Below the pieces are notes generated by a model, which worked only from the letters and a program-made list of their open reading frames with translations, was not told the DNA's origin and did not search any database. Shown one piece after another: positions 1 through 7,766 of a DNA stretch of 64,000 nucleotides. Position 1 is the stretch's first letter, and each line of letters starts with the position of its first letter. The position numbers and the translations under genes were made by a program. The stretch is taken from positions 311 to 64,310 of the forward strand of contig NZ_AXAE01000034.1 in the NCBI RefSeq assembly GCF_000472705.1, given 5' to 3'. The stretch is from Mesorhizobium erdmanii USDA 3471. GTDB taxonomy: Bacteria > Pseudomonadota > Alphaproteobacteria > Rhizobiales > Rhizobiaceae.

Positions 1-417
1 GAATTCGAGCGCGAGGAACTCGCCCAGATCTACGTCAAGCGCGGTCTGGAGACGGGCCTGGCGCGCCAGGTCGCCGATCAGCTGATGGCTAGGGATGCTC
101 TGGCCGCGCATGCCCATGACGAACTCGGCATTTCGGAAATGACCACGGCGCGGCCGATCCAGGCGGCGCTGACCTCGGCGGCGACCTTCAGCGTGGGCGC
201 GGCGATGCCGCTCATCATGGTGCTGGTCTCGCCTCGCGCCACGCTGGTGCTGGCGGTGTCGGTAGCCTCCCTGCTTTTCCTCGGCTTGCTGGGCGCCATC
301 GGCGCCAAGGCCGGCGGCGCCAACATCCTTCGCGCAACCCTGCGCGTCACCTTCTGGGGCGCACTGGCCATGGCACTCACCGCCGGCATCGGCGCGCTGG
401 TCGGCACGGCGGTGTAG
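1..417 (+). CDS. VIT1/CCC1 family metal transporter, C-terminal part
   Basis: The reading frame is open from base 1, so the N-terminus lies outside the window; 138 residues are visible. The visible part starts with a charged cytosolic helix (EEL, then YVKRGLETGLA) and an acidic stretch, followed by three hydrophobic segments at about residues 49-70, 76-98 and 115-137. This is the C-terminal architecture of the VIT/CCC1 (DUF125) family, inner-membrane carriers that move iron or manganese out of the cytosol. The glycine-rich last helix ends in GALVGTAV. It is transcribed away from the AI-2E/ATPase genes, and the two 3' ends face each other over an 86 bp gap. Substrate cannot be told from this fragment. 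Confidence 0.8.
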   Translation, partial: EFEREELAQIYVKRGLETGLARQVADQLMARDALAAHAHDELGISEMTTARPIQAALTSAATFSVGAAMPLIMVLVSPRATLVLAVSVASLLFLGLLGAIGAKAGGANILRATLRVTFWGALAMALTAGIGALVGTAV

Positions 418-503
418 GCGGCGGGCGGACGGCTGGGACGCGACCGTTAGCTATATACGTGGGTTTGCCTCGCGCTGTCGCCCGCGGGGCATTCAGCACG
501 AGG

Positions 504-1559
504 TCATTCCTGTTGCTTGCTGACTTTGTCGCGAGCGGCCCAAACCTCTACGAGCAGCATCGTCACCGTAACAGCCAGCGGCCCAAGTATGAATCCGGGA
601 GCCCCGAACAGGGCGAGCCCGCCTATCATGGATATGAAGGCGGGGATTGTGTGAAGCCTCAGCTGATTCCCTACGAACATCGGTCGAAGGACATTGTCGA
701 TGCCGCCCACCACGATGCCGCCCCATACAGCTAGGATCAACGCCTTACCCCAGTCGCCATCGAGCAAGAGCAGGATTGCCGCCGGTATCCACACGATGAA
801 CGCTCCCAGCACCGGCACGACGGAAAGCACGCTCATCACCACGCCCCAAAGAAGGGGCGTCGGCAACCCGAGTATCCAGAACATCAGACCGCCCAAAGAT
901 CCCTGAACGGCCGCGACGGCCAGCGTCCCGTAGACCGTGGCGTGGACGGTATCGAACACCCGCTGAAACAGTCGCTCGGTGTCGGTGCTCTCCAGCGGCA
1001 TCCAATCGCGGAGCAGGCGGGCGACCGCGGTCCGATCACGCAGGAAATAGAACAGCATGTAGAACGTCAGGACGACTTCGGCTGCCTGCAACACCGAGCC
1101 CTTGACGAATGTGGCACCGGCGTTGCTGAGCCATGTTGCGAGGCTCGCCATCATCGCGGGCAGATCGACCTGTTGATCGATCCACCTTCCAATAGGTGCG
1201 ATGCCAGGATGGGTTTCGAGGAGACGTTGGATCTCCCCATCAGCCACACGAGTTCGGACAGAGGCTGCCCCGGAAGCAGCTTCCTCGACCAAACGCCCTA
1301 CCAGGAAGGCTGCCGGAACAGCGACGAGCAGCACTATCGTCAAAACCGAAACCATCGCCGCAAGGCTGGGATGTTTCAACTTCGTCTCGATCCAGCCATG
1401 GAAAGGAGCAAACAGGATTGCCAGTGACAGAGCCCACGTGATCGCGCCCAAGAATGGTTCGGCCAGAAGTGCGCACACGACAATCCCAACGATCACGGCG
1501 GCGCCTAGCACCACCATGCCCGCGCGGCTTCCGCGAACTTGTGAATTGCCGGCGTTCAT
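504..1559 (-). CDS. AI-2E family transporter (PerM-like permease)
   Basis: 351 residues from the ATG at 1559, the usual length of the AI-2E/PerM (UPF0118) family of inner-membrane proteins. The N-terminus has two or three hydrophobic segments (about residues 15-55), then a soluble middle part, then a cluster of helices. The C-terminal signature FGAPGFILGPL is typical of the family, and the protein ends in a charged tail. A longer upstream frame exists but reads through low-complexity sequence and overlaps the ATPase gene, so the internal ATG is preferred. It lies 113 bp downstream of the ATPase gene on the same strand and may share its transcript. Members export diverse small molecules or ions; the substrate here is unknown. 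Confidence 0.85.
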   Translation of the reverse strand: MNAGNSQVRGSRAGMVVLGAAVIVGIVVCALLAEPFLGAITWALSLAILFAPFHGWIETKLKHPSLAAMVSVLTIVLLVAVPAAFLVGRLVEEAASGAASVRTRVADGEIQRLLETHPGIAPIGRWIDQQVDLPAMMASLATWLSNAGATFVKGSVLQAAEVVLTFYMLFYFLRDRTAVARLLRDWMPLESTDTERLFQRVFDTVHATVYGTLAVAAVQGSLGGLMFWILGLPTPLLWGVVMSVLSVVPVLGAFIVWIPAAILLLLDGDWGKALILAVWGGIVVGGIDNVLRPMFVGNQLRLHTIPAFISMIGGLALFGAPGFILGPLAVTVTMLLVEVWAARDKVSKQQE

Positions 1560-1672
1560 TTTCCCAACACCGAAACGGTTCGTCTGGGCGTTTCCTTCAC
1601 GTTCCAACCTTTGTTGCCACCTAACTCTTCTCCAACCGACGACTGATAGTGGAGCGGCTCCTTGACCCGGCG

Positions 1673-4282
1673 CTAGGCCTTCAGTTGCTGCCTCCAGAGT
1701 GGCTTCAGCAACTCCAGGCATGCCAGCACAGCAAATCCCGCGGCAAGCGTCATAGCGAGATCGTCGAGATGCAGCGGTCCGAAGCGGAAGAGGCTGGTGG
1801 CAAACGGCCACAGAAGCGTCCCCGCCAGCATTGCAGCAACGACCGCGACAACAATTACGAGGGACCGGTTCGGCCTGTTAAGCGCGGCCAAAAGGGATGC
1901 GCTGAAGGAGCGATTGACAAAAATCAGTCCCACGATTGTCAGCACCAGCGAGAAAAACGTTAGCGCCCGGATTTCGTTCTCGGCCATGCCCTGCCTCAGG
2001 GCGACAATGTAGATGCCCGCGAGAAGCGCGAAGGCGAGCGTCCCCTGGATCAGCCCCCACCTGATCAATGCCCCGGAGAACAGTGGCGAGTCCGGATTGC
2101 GCGGCGGCCGGCGCATCACATCGTCTTCTTCGCTCTCGGCCTCGAAAACCAGTGAACAAACCGGATCGATCACCATCTCCAGAAAGGCGATGTGTATCGG
2201 TCCGAACAGGATCGGCAAGCCAAACAGCAATGGCAGCAGCGAGAGACCCGCGATCGGCACGTGGACCGCGAAGATGAACCCTATCGCTTTGCGCAGATTG
2301 TCGAAGATGCGGCGGCCAAGCCGAATGGCTTTGACGATCGAAGCAAAATCGTCGTCGAGCAGGACGATCGACGACGCTTCGCGCGCTACGTCGGTGCCAC
2401 GGCCACCCATGGCAATCCCGATGTTGGCTGCCTTGAGGGACGGCGCGTCATTGACGCCGTCGCCCGTCATGGCCACGATTTCACCGCTCGACTTCAGCGC
2501 GCTCACGATGCGAAGTTTCTGTTCGGGCATGATGCGCGCGAACACGGTTGCGGTTTTCAAGCGCAGTGCCAGTTCGTCGTCATTGAGCGATTGCATCTCA
2601 CTGCCGGTCACCACGCTTTCAGCGTCAAGGCCAGCCTGACGCGCGATTATTTTGGCGGTCGCAGGGTAGTCGCCAGTGACCATCATAACCTTGATGCCGG
2701 CGGAACGGCAGTCGCTGACGGCTTCGGGAACGCGCGCGCGCAGCGGATCCGTCAGGCCGACCAGCCCGAGAAATTCGAATTTGAAATCGTGTTGCGTCTG
2801 CGGCAAGTTGGTGCCGCGATGAGACCCGCGGGCCACGCCGAGCACACGCAGCCCCTCGGACGCCATGGCCTCGACCGAGTTCTTCAGGGCCTTGAAGTCC
2901 CTTGCGTTCAGATGGCACAACGCCCCGATCGCCTCTGGCGCGCCTTTTGCCGCAACCAGCGAATTGCCATCGCCACGTGTCGATTGCCAGACATTCGACA
3001 TCGCCAGCAGTCCGGGTCGAAGCGGATAAGCGTGGACCAGTTCCCAATCCGGTTTGTCCAGAAACTTGTGCTCGGACAGCCGTTCCTTGCCGAGTTTGTG
3101 AAATGCGATCTCCATGGGGTCGAAAGGAATCTGGGCGCTGGCAAGCACACCCGTCTCGACCAGATCGGCGAATGCCGCCGGCAGGTCGGTGCCCGGCTTG
3201 TCCGCCATCCGAAACAACATTCCATCCGCCGACCGAAGTTCGGCAATCGTCATCCGGTTCTCGGTGAGCGTGCCTGTCTTGTCGGTGCAGAGGATCGTCG
3301 CCGAGCCAAGCGTTTCGATCGCGGCGGCCCTGCGGGTCAGGACGCGCGCCTGCGATATGCGCCACGCACCCATGGCCATGAAGATCGTGAGCACGACGGG
3401 AAACTCTTCCGGCAGCATCGACATGCCAAGCGCGATGCCCGCGAGCACGGCGTCAAGCCATCCGCCGCGCAGAAGCCCATAAAGCAAAACCGCGACGACG
3501 CTGACTCCACCGCCGACCATGGCGAAAATACGCACGACGCGCCGCATTTGTGCCTGCAATCGCGGCGGTTCTGTCTCCATTGAGCTCAGCGAGTGGCCTA
3601 TCTTGCCGATTTCACTTCGTGACCCAGTCGCGACGACCTCGCCAATCCCTGAACCGCGGACGATCAGGGAACCCGAGAATAAGAAAGGCAGATCGTCGCC
3701 GCCTGGCCGGTGCTCGGTCGTTGGCGGTGCGCCGTCGGCGGCAATCTTTCGGACCGGTACGGATTCGCCTGTCAGCAGGGATTCGTCGCTCTGAAGGTCC
3801 TGGCTCTGGAGAAGTCTGGCGTCGGCGGGGACCCGGTCACCCTCGCCGAGCACGACGAGATCTCCCTGGACAACTTCACGACCGGCAATGCGCTTGCGTT
3901 CACCACCGCGTATGACCAGGGCGCGAGGGCTGGTGAGGTCACGCAATGCCTCCAGGACGCGCTCGGTGCGTGTCTCCTGGATGATGGTTATGCCAATCGA
4001 CATTGTGCCAAATGCCAACAGGATAAGCGCTTCCTCCAGATTGCCCAGAAGCAGATAGACGATGCCTCCGCCGAGCAGGAGCGCAAGCATGGGCTCGCGA
4101 ATGACCTCAAAGGCTATTCTGAATGGTGTGCGCAGATTGGACCTGGGCAGCTCGTTAGGGCCCTCGGCGAGAAGTCTGGCCTGAGCCTCGGTTTCGCTGA
4201 GGCCGCTTAGGCTCTGTTCATTTGCCGAAGCACCAGCCGCACTTTGCGCTTTCCCGAAACTGGGCGCTTCTATGGGCTGCAT
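1673..4282 (-). CDS. P-type cation-transporting ATPase (type II-like)
   Basis: 869 residues with the full set of P-type ATPase motifs: an N-terminal cation-ATPase domain (about 25-60), TGES (171-174) in the actuator domain, PEEFP in the M4 helix (about 291-295), the phosphorylated aspartate in DKTGT (D334), KGAPE (about 446) in the nucleotide domain, and TGDGVNDAP (606-614) in the hinge. Late membrane segments contain IDPVCSLVFEAE. Type II calcium pumps usually have PEGLP in M4, so PEEFP and the IDP motif point to a less characterised subgroup; ion specificity cannot be assigned. The start ATG follows directly after the stop codon of the upstream small ORF (TAGATG), which suggests translational coupling. 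It probably belongs to the USP transcript behind the FixK-type box. Confidence 0.9.
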   Translation of the reverse strand: MQPIEAPSFGKAQSAAGASANEQSLSGLSETEAQARLLAEGPNELPRSNLRTPFRIAFEVIREPMLALLLGGGIVYLLLGNLEEALILLAFGTMSIGITIIQETRTERVLEALRDLTSPRALVIRGGERKRIAGREVVQGDLVVLGEGDRVPADARLLQSQDLQSDESLLTGESVPVRKIAADGAPPTTEHRPGGDDLPFLFSGSLIVRGSGIGEVVATGSRSEIGKIGHSLSSMETEPPRLQAQMRRVVRIFAMVGGGVSVVAVLLYGLLRGGWLDAVLAGIALGMSMLPEEFPVVLTIFMAMGAWRISQARVLTRRAAAIETLGSATILCTDKTGTLTENRMTIAELRSADGMLFRMADKPGTDLPAAFADLVETGVLASAQIPFDPMEIAFHKLGKERLSEHKFLDKPDWELVHAYPLRPGLLAMSNVWQSTRGDGNSLVAAKGAPEAIGALCHLNARDFKALKNSVEAMASEGLRVLGVARGSHRGTNLPQTQHDFKFEFLGLVGLTDPLRARVPEAVSDCRSAGIKVMMVTGDYPATAKIIARQAGLDAESVVTGSEMQSLNDDELALRLKTATVFARIMPEQKLRIVSALKSSGEIVAMTGDGVNDAPSLKAANIGIAMGGRGTDVAREASSIVLLDDDFASIVKAIRLGRRIFDNLRKAIGFIFAVHVPIAGLSLLPLLFGLPILFGPIHIAFLEMVIDPVCSLVFEAESEEDDVMRRPPRNPDSPLFSGALIRWGLIQGTLAFALLAGIYIVALRQGMAENEIRALTFFSLVLTIVGLIFVNRSFSASLLAALNRPNRSLVIVVAVVAAMLAGTLLWPFATSLFRFGPLHLDDLAMTLAAGFAVLACLELLKPLWRQQLKA

Positions 4283-4498
4283 CTAGTCCCTCTCGGCAGC
4301 GAATGCTCGCTGCATTTGCCTGACGATCTTGGCTCGACCTCGCTCATCCGCCGCCGAGTTCACCACCTCGCTCACGTCCGGCACGAGCCGGGAGAGATTG
4401 CTATGCAAGTCGAGGTGGCCGGCGTTTTCCGGCTTTAACCCTGTCACGCAACATGTCGCGCCATGGAAGCGCAAGACTGAATGCTGATCGCGATCCAA
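4283..4498 (-). CDS. small ORF between USP and P-type ATPase
   Basis: A 71-residue frame that fills the gap between the USP gene (stop 11 bp upstream) and the ATPase gene. Its stop codon directly abuts the ATPase start (TAGATG), a layout typical of translational coupling. The C-terminal half is helical and charged (SEVVNSAADERGRAKIV, ending FAAERD) with no membrane segment; the N-terminal quarter contains two cysteines in CCVTG. I do not recognise a family. The tight spacing on both sides is the main argument that it is real; the alternative is a chance frame in a leader region. Confidence 0.45.
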   Translation of the reverse strand: MDRDQHSVLRFHGATCCVTGLKPENAGHLDLHSNLSRLVPDVSEVVNSAADERGRAKIVRQMQRAFAAERD

Positions 4499-4508
4499 GA
4501 TCGTACGC

Positions 4509-5345
4509 CTAATGCGACATCAAGACCGGCAAGCGCAGGTCCGACAGAATGCCTTCCGTGGCCCCACCCAGCACAAAGTCTCGAAGCCGCGAATGGCCCC
4601 ATCCACCCATGACAAGGAGGCCGCCATTGATCCTGATGGCGTGCTCCTGAAGCGCGGCGCCGATTTCATTGTCGCCGGCGTGAATCGACTCGGCCTTGGC
4701 CTTGAGGCCTCGTGCCGCTAGTCCATGCGCCAGACGATCGCCGATGTCCTCTCGCGGCAGTAACTTTTCATCCGTCACGGTGACGACCGATATGGCTGAT
4801 GCCAGTTCCAGGAATGGCCTGGCATCGGCCACGGCCCTTGCAGCCACGCGGCTGCCGTCCCAGGCGATCACCACATGATCGAGTGCAATGACATCTTCGT
4901 GACCTGGAAGAATCAAAGTCGGGCGACCAGAGCTGAACACAAGCTCCTCGGCAGTCATCCGGGCAGCTTCGTTGCCTTGCGTCCAGCCCACGAGGCAGAG
5001 GTCGAAGTAGCGGCCCTCCATGGCTGCACTTTCTCCCATCAGTGCGGGCTCAGCCTTCAGCTCCTGCCTCGTCAGCGGCACGCCGCACCGCGCGGCGTCG
5101 GCCGCGAGCGCGTCCAGCAATGCCTGGCCTCGGCTTCGGCTTGCAGCCTCGACCTCGCGTATCTTGGCGGGAAGGTCGAGCAGAAAGCGGGACAAGGCAT
5201 TCGAAACGTCTGGGATGTCGACGTTGATGACCGCCGCATTCAGCATTGCGTGGAGATGCCGTGCTACCGCCGCTGCGTTCGATGTGACCTTGGAACTTGG
5301 CGGATCTGGATAGGTCGGCAAAAAGACAGATGCCAGAAGTTGCAT
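4509..5345 (-). CDS. universal stress protein (UspA family, tandem domain)
   Basis: 278 residues, long enough for two Usp folds. The C-terminal domain (about 140-278) is the better conserved one: it begins with HVVIAWDGS and ends with the ATP-binding pattern G-x2-G-x9-G-(S/T)-like, visible as GGWGHSRLRDFVLGGATEGI. The N-terminal half has the same alternating strand/helix pattern but no clear nucleotide motif. Proteins of this kind help cells survive oxygen limitation and other stresses. It is the first gene of a minus-strand group with the small ORF and the P-type ATPase. A perfect TTGAT-N4-ATCAA box is centred 84 bp upstream of the start, which points to FNR/FixK-type control. Confidence 0.9.
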   Translation of the reverse strand: MQLLASVFLPTYPDPPSSKVTSNAAAVARHLHAMLNAAVINVDIPDVSNALSRFLLDLPAKIREVEAASRSRGQALLDALAADAARCGVPLTRQELKAEPALMGESAAMEGRYFDLCLVGWTQGNEAARMTAEELVFSSGRPTLILPGHEDVIALDHVVIAWDGSRVAARAVADARPFLELASAISVVTVTDEKLLPREDIGDRLAHGLAARGLKAKAESIHAGDNEIGAALQEHAIRINGGLLVMGGWGHSRLRDFVLGGATEGILSDLRLPVLMSH

Positions 5346-5750
5346 TGTTAGCTTTCCTTCGACGACGGCAAAACGGCCAGAGGCTTTCTCGTCTGACTAT
5401 CGCGATTTCGTAACGATGCGCCTTGATGCACATCAATTTCCGCGCCCCTCTCGCCACTCAACCGACGGCTGACCTACGGCAATCAGCGGAAGCGGCTGCC
5501 TCTGCCATGGGGCGATTTCGGTTGGCGAGGAGACGGGCAGCCCAGTGTGCCAAAGCTGCGTTGGCGCAACGCTCCTACTAGCTTAGATGCAGGTGCCTAG
5601 GGTGGCTTTTTGGGCCAATCCGCTGCTGTGATGCGCCACTCGGCTATCCTAAAAGCAAGGCGCAGATCAACATGGCCCCGGTGCGCCATAAGACGACCGC
5701 AATGGGCTTGCGAACATAATGCTGCATTAGGATGGGTAAGCCGATCTGCG
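5346..5750. other. divergent intergenic region, USP / glucoamylase
   Basis: 405 bp without a convincing gene. It holds the FixK/FNR-type box at 5423-5436, and must hold the promoters of the divergent USP group and the glucoamylase-family gene. A frame runs in from 5610 to the glucoamylase start, but its composition is unlike protein. No terminator or repeat is obvious. Confidence 0.5.
5423..5436. promoter_or_regulatory. FNR/FixK-type binding site
   Basis: TTGATGCACATCAA is a perfect TTGAT-N4-ATCAA palindrome, the consensus for FNR, Anr and rhizobial FixK. On the minus strand, a class II position (-41.5) would put the transcription start near 5388, with a possible -10 element at about 5395-5400 (ATAGTC) and a leader of some 40 nt to the USP start at 5345. 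This predicts low-oxygen induction of the USP–small ORF–ATPase group. Confidence 0.7.
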
Positions 5751-7058
5751 ATGAGCGACGACCTGGAGACCCTGCAGCGAGAGACATTCGACTACTTCAT
5801 CCATGAGGTAAACCCGGCCAACGGTCTCATTCGCGACAAGACAGAAGCCGACTGGCCAGCCAGCATTGCCGCCACCGGCCTTGCGCTGGGGTGCTACCCA
5901 GTCGGGGTCACACGCGGTTTCATAAGCCGGAGGGCGGCTGCGGAGCGAACGCTAGCCACACTCCGCTTCTTCTGGAACAGTCCTCAGGGTCCAGAGCCAG
6001 AAGCCACCGGATACCGCGGCTTTTACTATCATTTTCTCGACATGGACACTGGCCGGCGGGCCTGGCGATGCGAACTGTCGACCATCGACAGCACCTTGCT
6101 GCTGGCCGGAGCCTTGGCCGCAGCCTCATTCTTCGATCGGAAAACAACGGTCGAAGCAGAAATCCGATCCTTGGCCGACGGGCTTTACCGAAGGGCTGAC
6201 TGGCGCTGGGCGCTCAACAAGGGCAAGACCGTCACCCACGGCTGGACTCCCGAGACTGGCTTCCTGAAGTATCGGTGGAAGGGTTACGATGAGGCGCTCC
6301 TTCTATATGTCCTGGGCCTTGGCTCGCCGACCCACCCTCTGCCCTCAAGCAGTTATAAGGCATGGACCGCCACGTTCCGATGGCTGCACGCCTACGGTCA
6401 CGACTATCTCTATGCTGGCCCGTTGTTTATCCATCAACTTTCGCACGTGTGGATCGATCTTCGCGGTCTGCAAGACGCTTTCATGCGCGACAAGAAGAGC
6501 GATTATTTCGAAAACAGCCGACGCGCTACGCTTGTCCAGCACCACTATGCCCTGGACAATCCACGCGGTTTCGACGGCTATGGAGAACATTGCTGGGGCC
6601 TTACCGCCAGCGATGGCCCTGGGCCTTCCACGATCAGACTGAAAGGCATCGAACGCCGGTTCCTGGATTACGCGGCGCGTGGTGTCCCGTTTGGTCCCGA
6701 TGATGGGACGCTCGCCCCATGGGCCGCCGTCACCTCGTTGCCGTTTGCTCCCGAGATCGTGCTGCCGACAATCGCCTTCTGGATCCACAAGGCCAAACTC
6801 AAGTCCACCCGAACGTACGGTTTTGCTTCATCCTTTAATCCGACGCACCCGCAGGGCCAAGCCAAAGGGGCATTCGGCTGGTGGGTCTCACCCTGGCATT
6901 TCGGCCTGGATGAGGGCCCGGTCGTATTGATGATTGAGAATGCACGCAGCGGGCTGATATGGCGATTGATGCGCTCGTGCCCGTACATTCGCGAAGGCCT
7001 GCAACGGGCAGGTTTCGAGGGTGGTTGGCTGGAGCAAATCCAGCCACCTCGCCTGTAG
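5751..7058 (+). CDS. glucoamylase family protein
   Basis: 435 residues from the ATG at 5751 (MSDDLETLQRETFDYF). The sequence fits the bacterial 'glucoamylase' family (PF10091): an N-terminal FDYF...NP..GL.RDKT segment, SIAATGFAL-like text (SIAATGLALGCYPVG), central DSTLLLAGALAA, W..YDEA.LLYVLGLGSPTHPL, and a C-terminal ASFNPTHP with GWWVSPWHFGLDEGPVVLMIENARSG. These are (alpha/alpha)6-type glycoside hydrolases related to cyclic-glucan-processing proteins; several members sit beside glucan synthases, but no such gene is visible here. An extended frame to 5610 lacks family similarity. No signal peptide is seen with this start. Substrate is unknown. Confidence 0.85.
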   Translation: MSDDLETLQRETFDYFIHEVNPANGLIRDKTEADWPASIAATGLALGCYPVGVTRGFISRRAAAERTLATLRFFWNSPQGPEPEATGYRGFYYHFLDMDTGRRAWRCELSTIDSTLLLAGALAAASFFDRKTTVEAEIRSLADGLYRRADWRWALNKGKTVTHGWTPETGFLKYRWKGYDEALLLYVLGLGSPTHPLPSSSYKAWTATFRWLHAYGHDYLYAGPLFIHQLSHVWIDLRGLQDAFMRDKKSDYFENSRRATLVQHHYALDNPRGFDGYGEHCWGLTASDGPGPSTIRLKGIERRFLDYAARGVPFGPDDGTLAPWAAVTSLPFAPEIVLPTIAFWIHKAKLKSTRTYGFASSFNPTHPQGQAKGAFGWWVSPWHFGLDEGPVVLMIENARSGLIWRLMRSCPYIREGLQRAGFEGGWLEQIQPPRL

Positions 7059-7766
7059 GTCGGACGGTAACGCTTCACCATCGTGACGACGGCCACGCCC
7101 CCGCATGATAGTACCGATGATGTTCCTCCTGGCAATTCAACGGGAGACCGTCAGCAACAAAGTCAGCTTACTGGCAACTTCTTCCCAAGAGCCGACTGGC
7201 AGTTCTCGGCGCCGTTGCTGACAGACAGCAAGGCGCCTCACAGCGGTCGTTAAGATCAGACTGCCACCGGCCTGAAAGCCGACGCTGTGGGCCACGCCCC
7301 AGAAACTGTCTTCAATCTTATCGCTTCGCGACCCTAAGCTGCCCGAGGTCCAGAGCCTTCTGGATTCTCAACTGGCAAGCGAGGCTCGTCGAGATCCATA
7401 TCATCTCGTAGGGGCTGCTCGAGGATCGCGCACGGGAACGGCTGCGGAATCTTGCCTCGCCCTCTTGCGGTAGCCTTGGCGCAAGCGCCGCCGAATACTG
7501 GCCTTCATATCTTCACGGCATGCTTCATGTTCGTATGTCCGAAACCATGCCCATCAGGAGCGTCGATGAAACAAACGGATGAGAATATTGCGGAGCGGTA
7601 GCCCAACGGCGGTATTTCGCCGAAGTCCCGGGCTGTGATGCGCGACCGCTCATGCTGTCAGCGTCAGAGCTTGCAAATCCCGTCACTTTACACAAAACTT
7701 GACCATCGAGGCCAGTCATCCGGGGGATGTCGGTTTAGTCAATTCAAAAAATGAGGATGCTAGGCG
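7059..7766 (+). other. 708 bp region without a recognised gene
   Basis: No frame here has family-like sequence; the short frames on both strands look accidental. Base composition drops towards the right end, ahead of the AT-richer gene at 7767. A promoter for that gene is expected in the last 100 bp, but I cannot pick one with confidence. Confidence 0.4.

Noticed and set aside
2192..3583. Long plus-strand frame of 463 codons
   Set aside because: It runs antisense through the P-type ATPase gene, has no family-like sequence and reflects GC-rich codon use.
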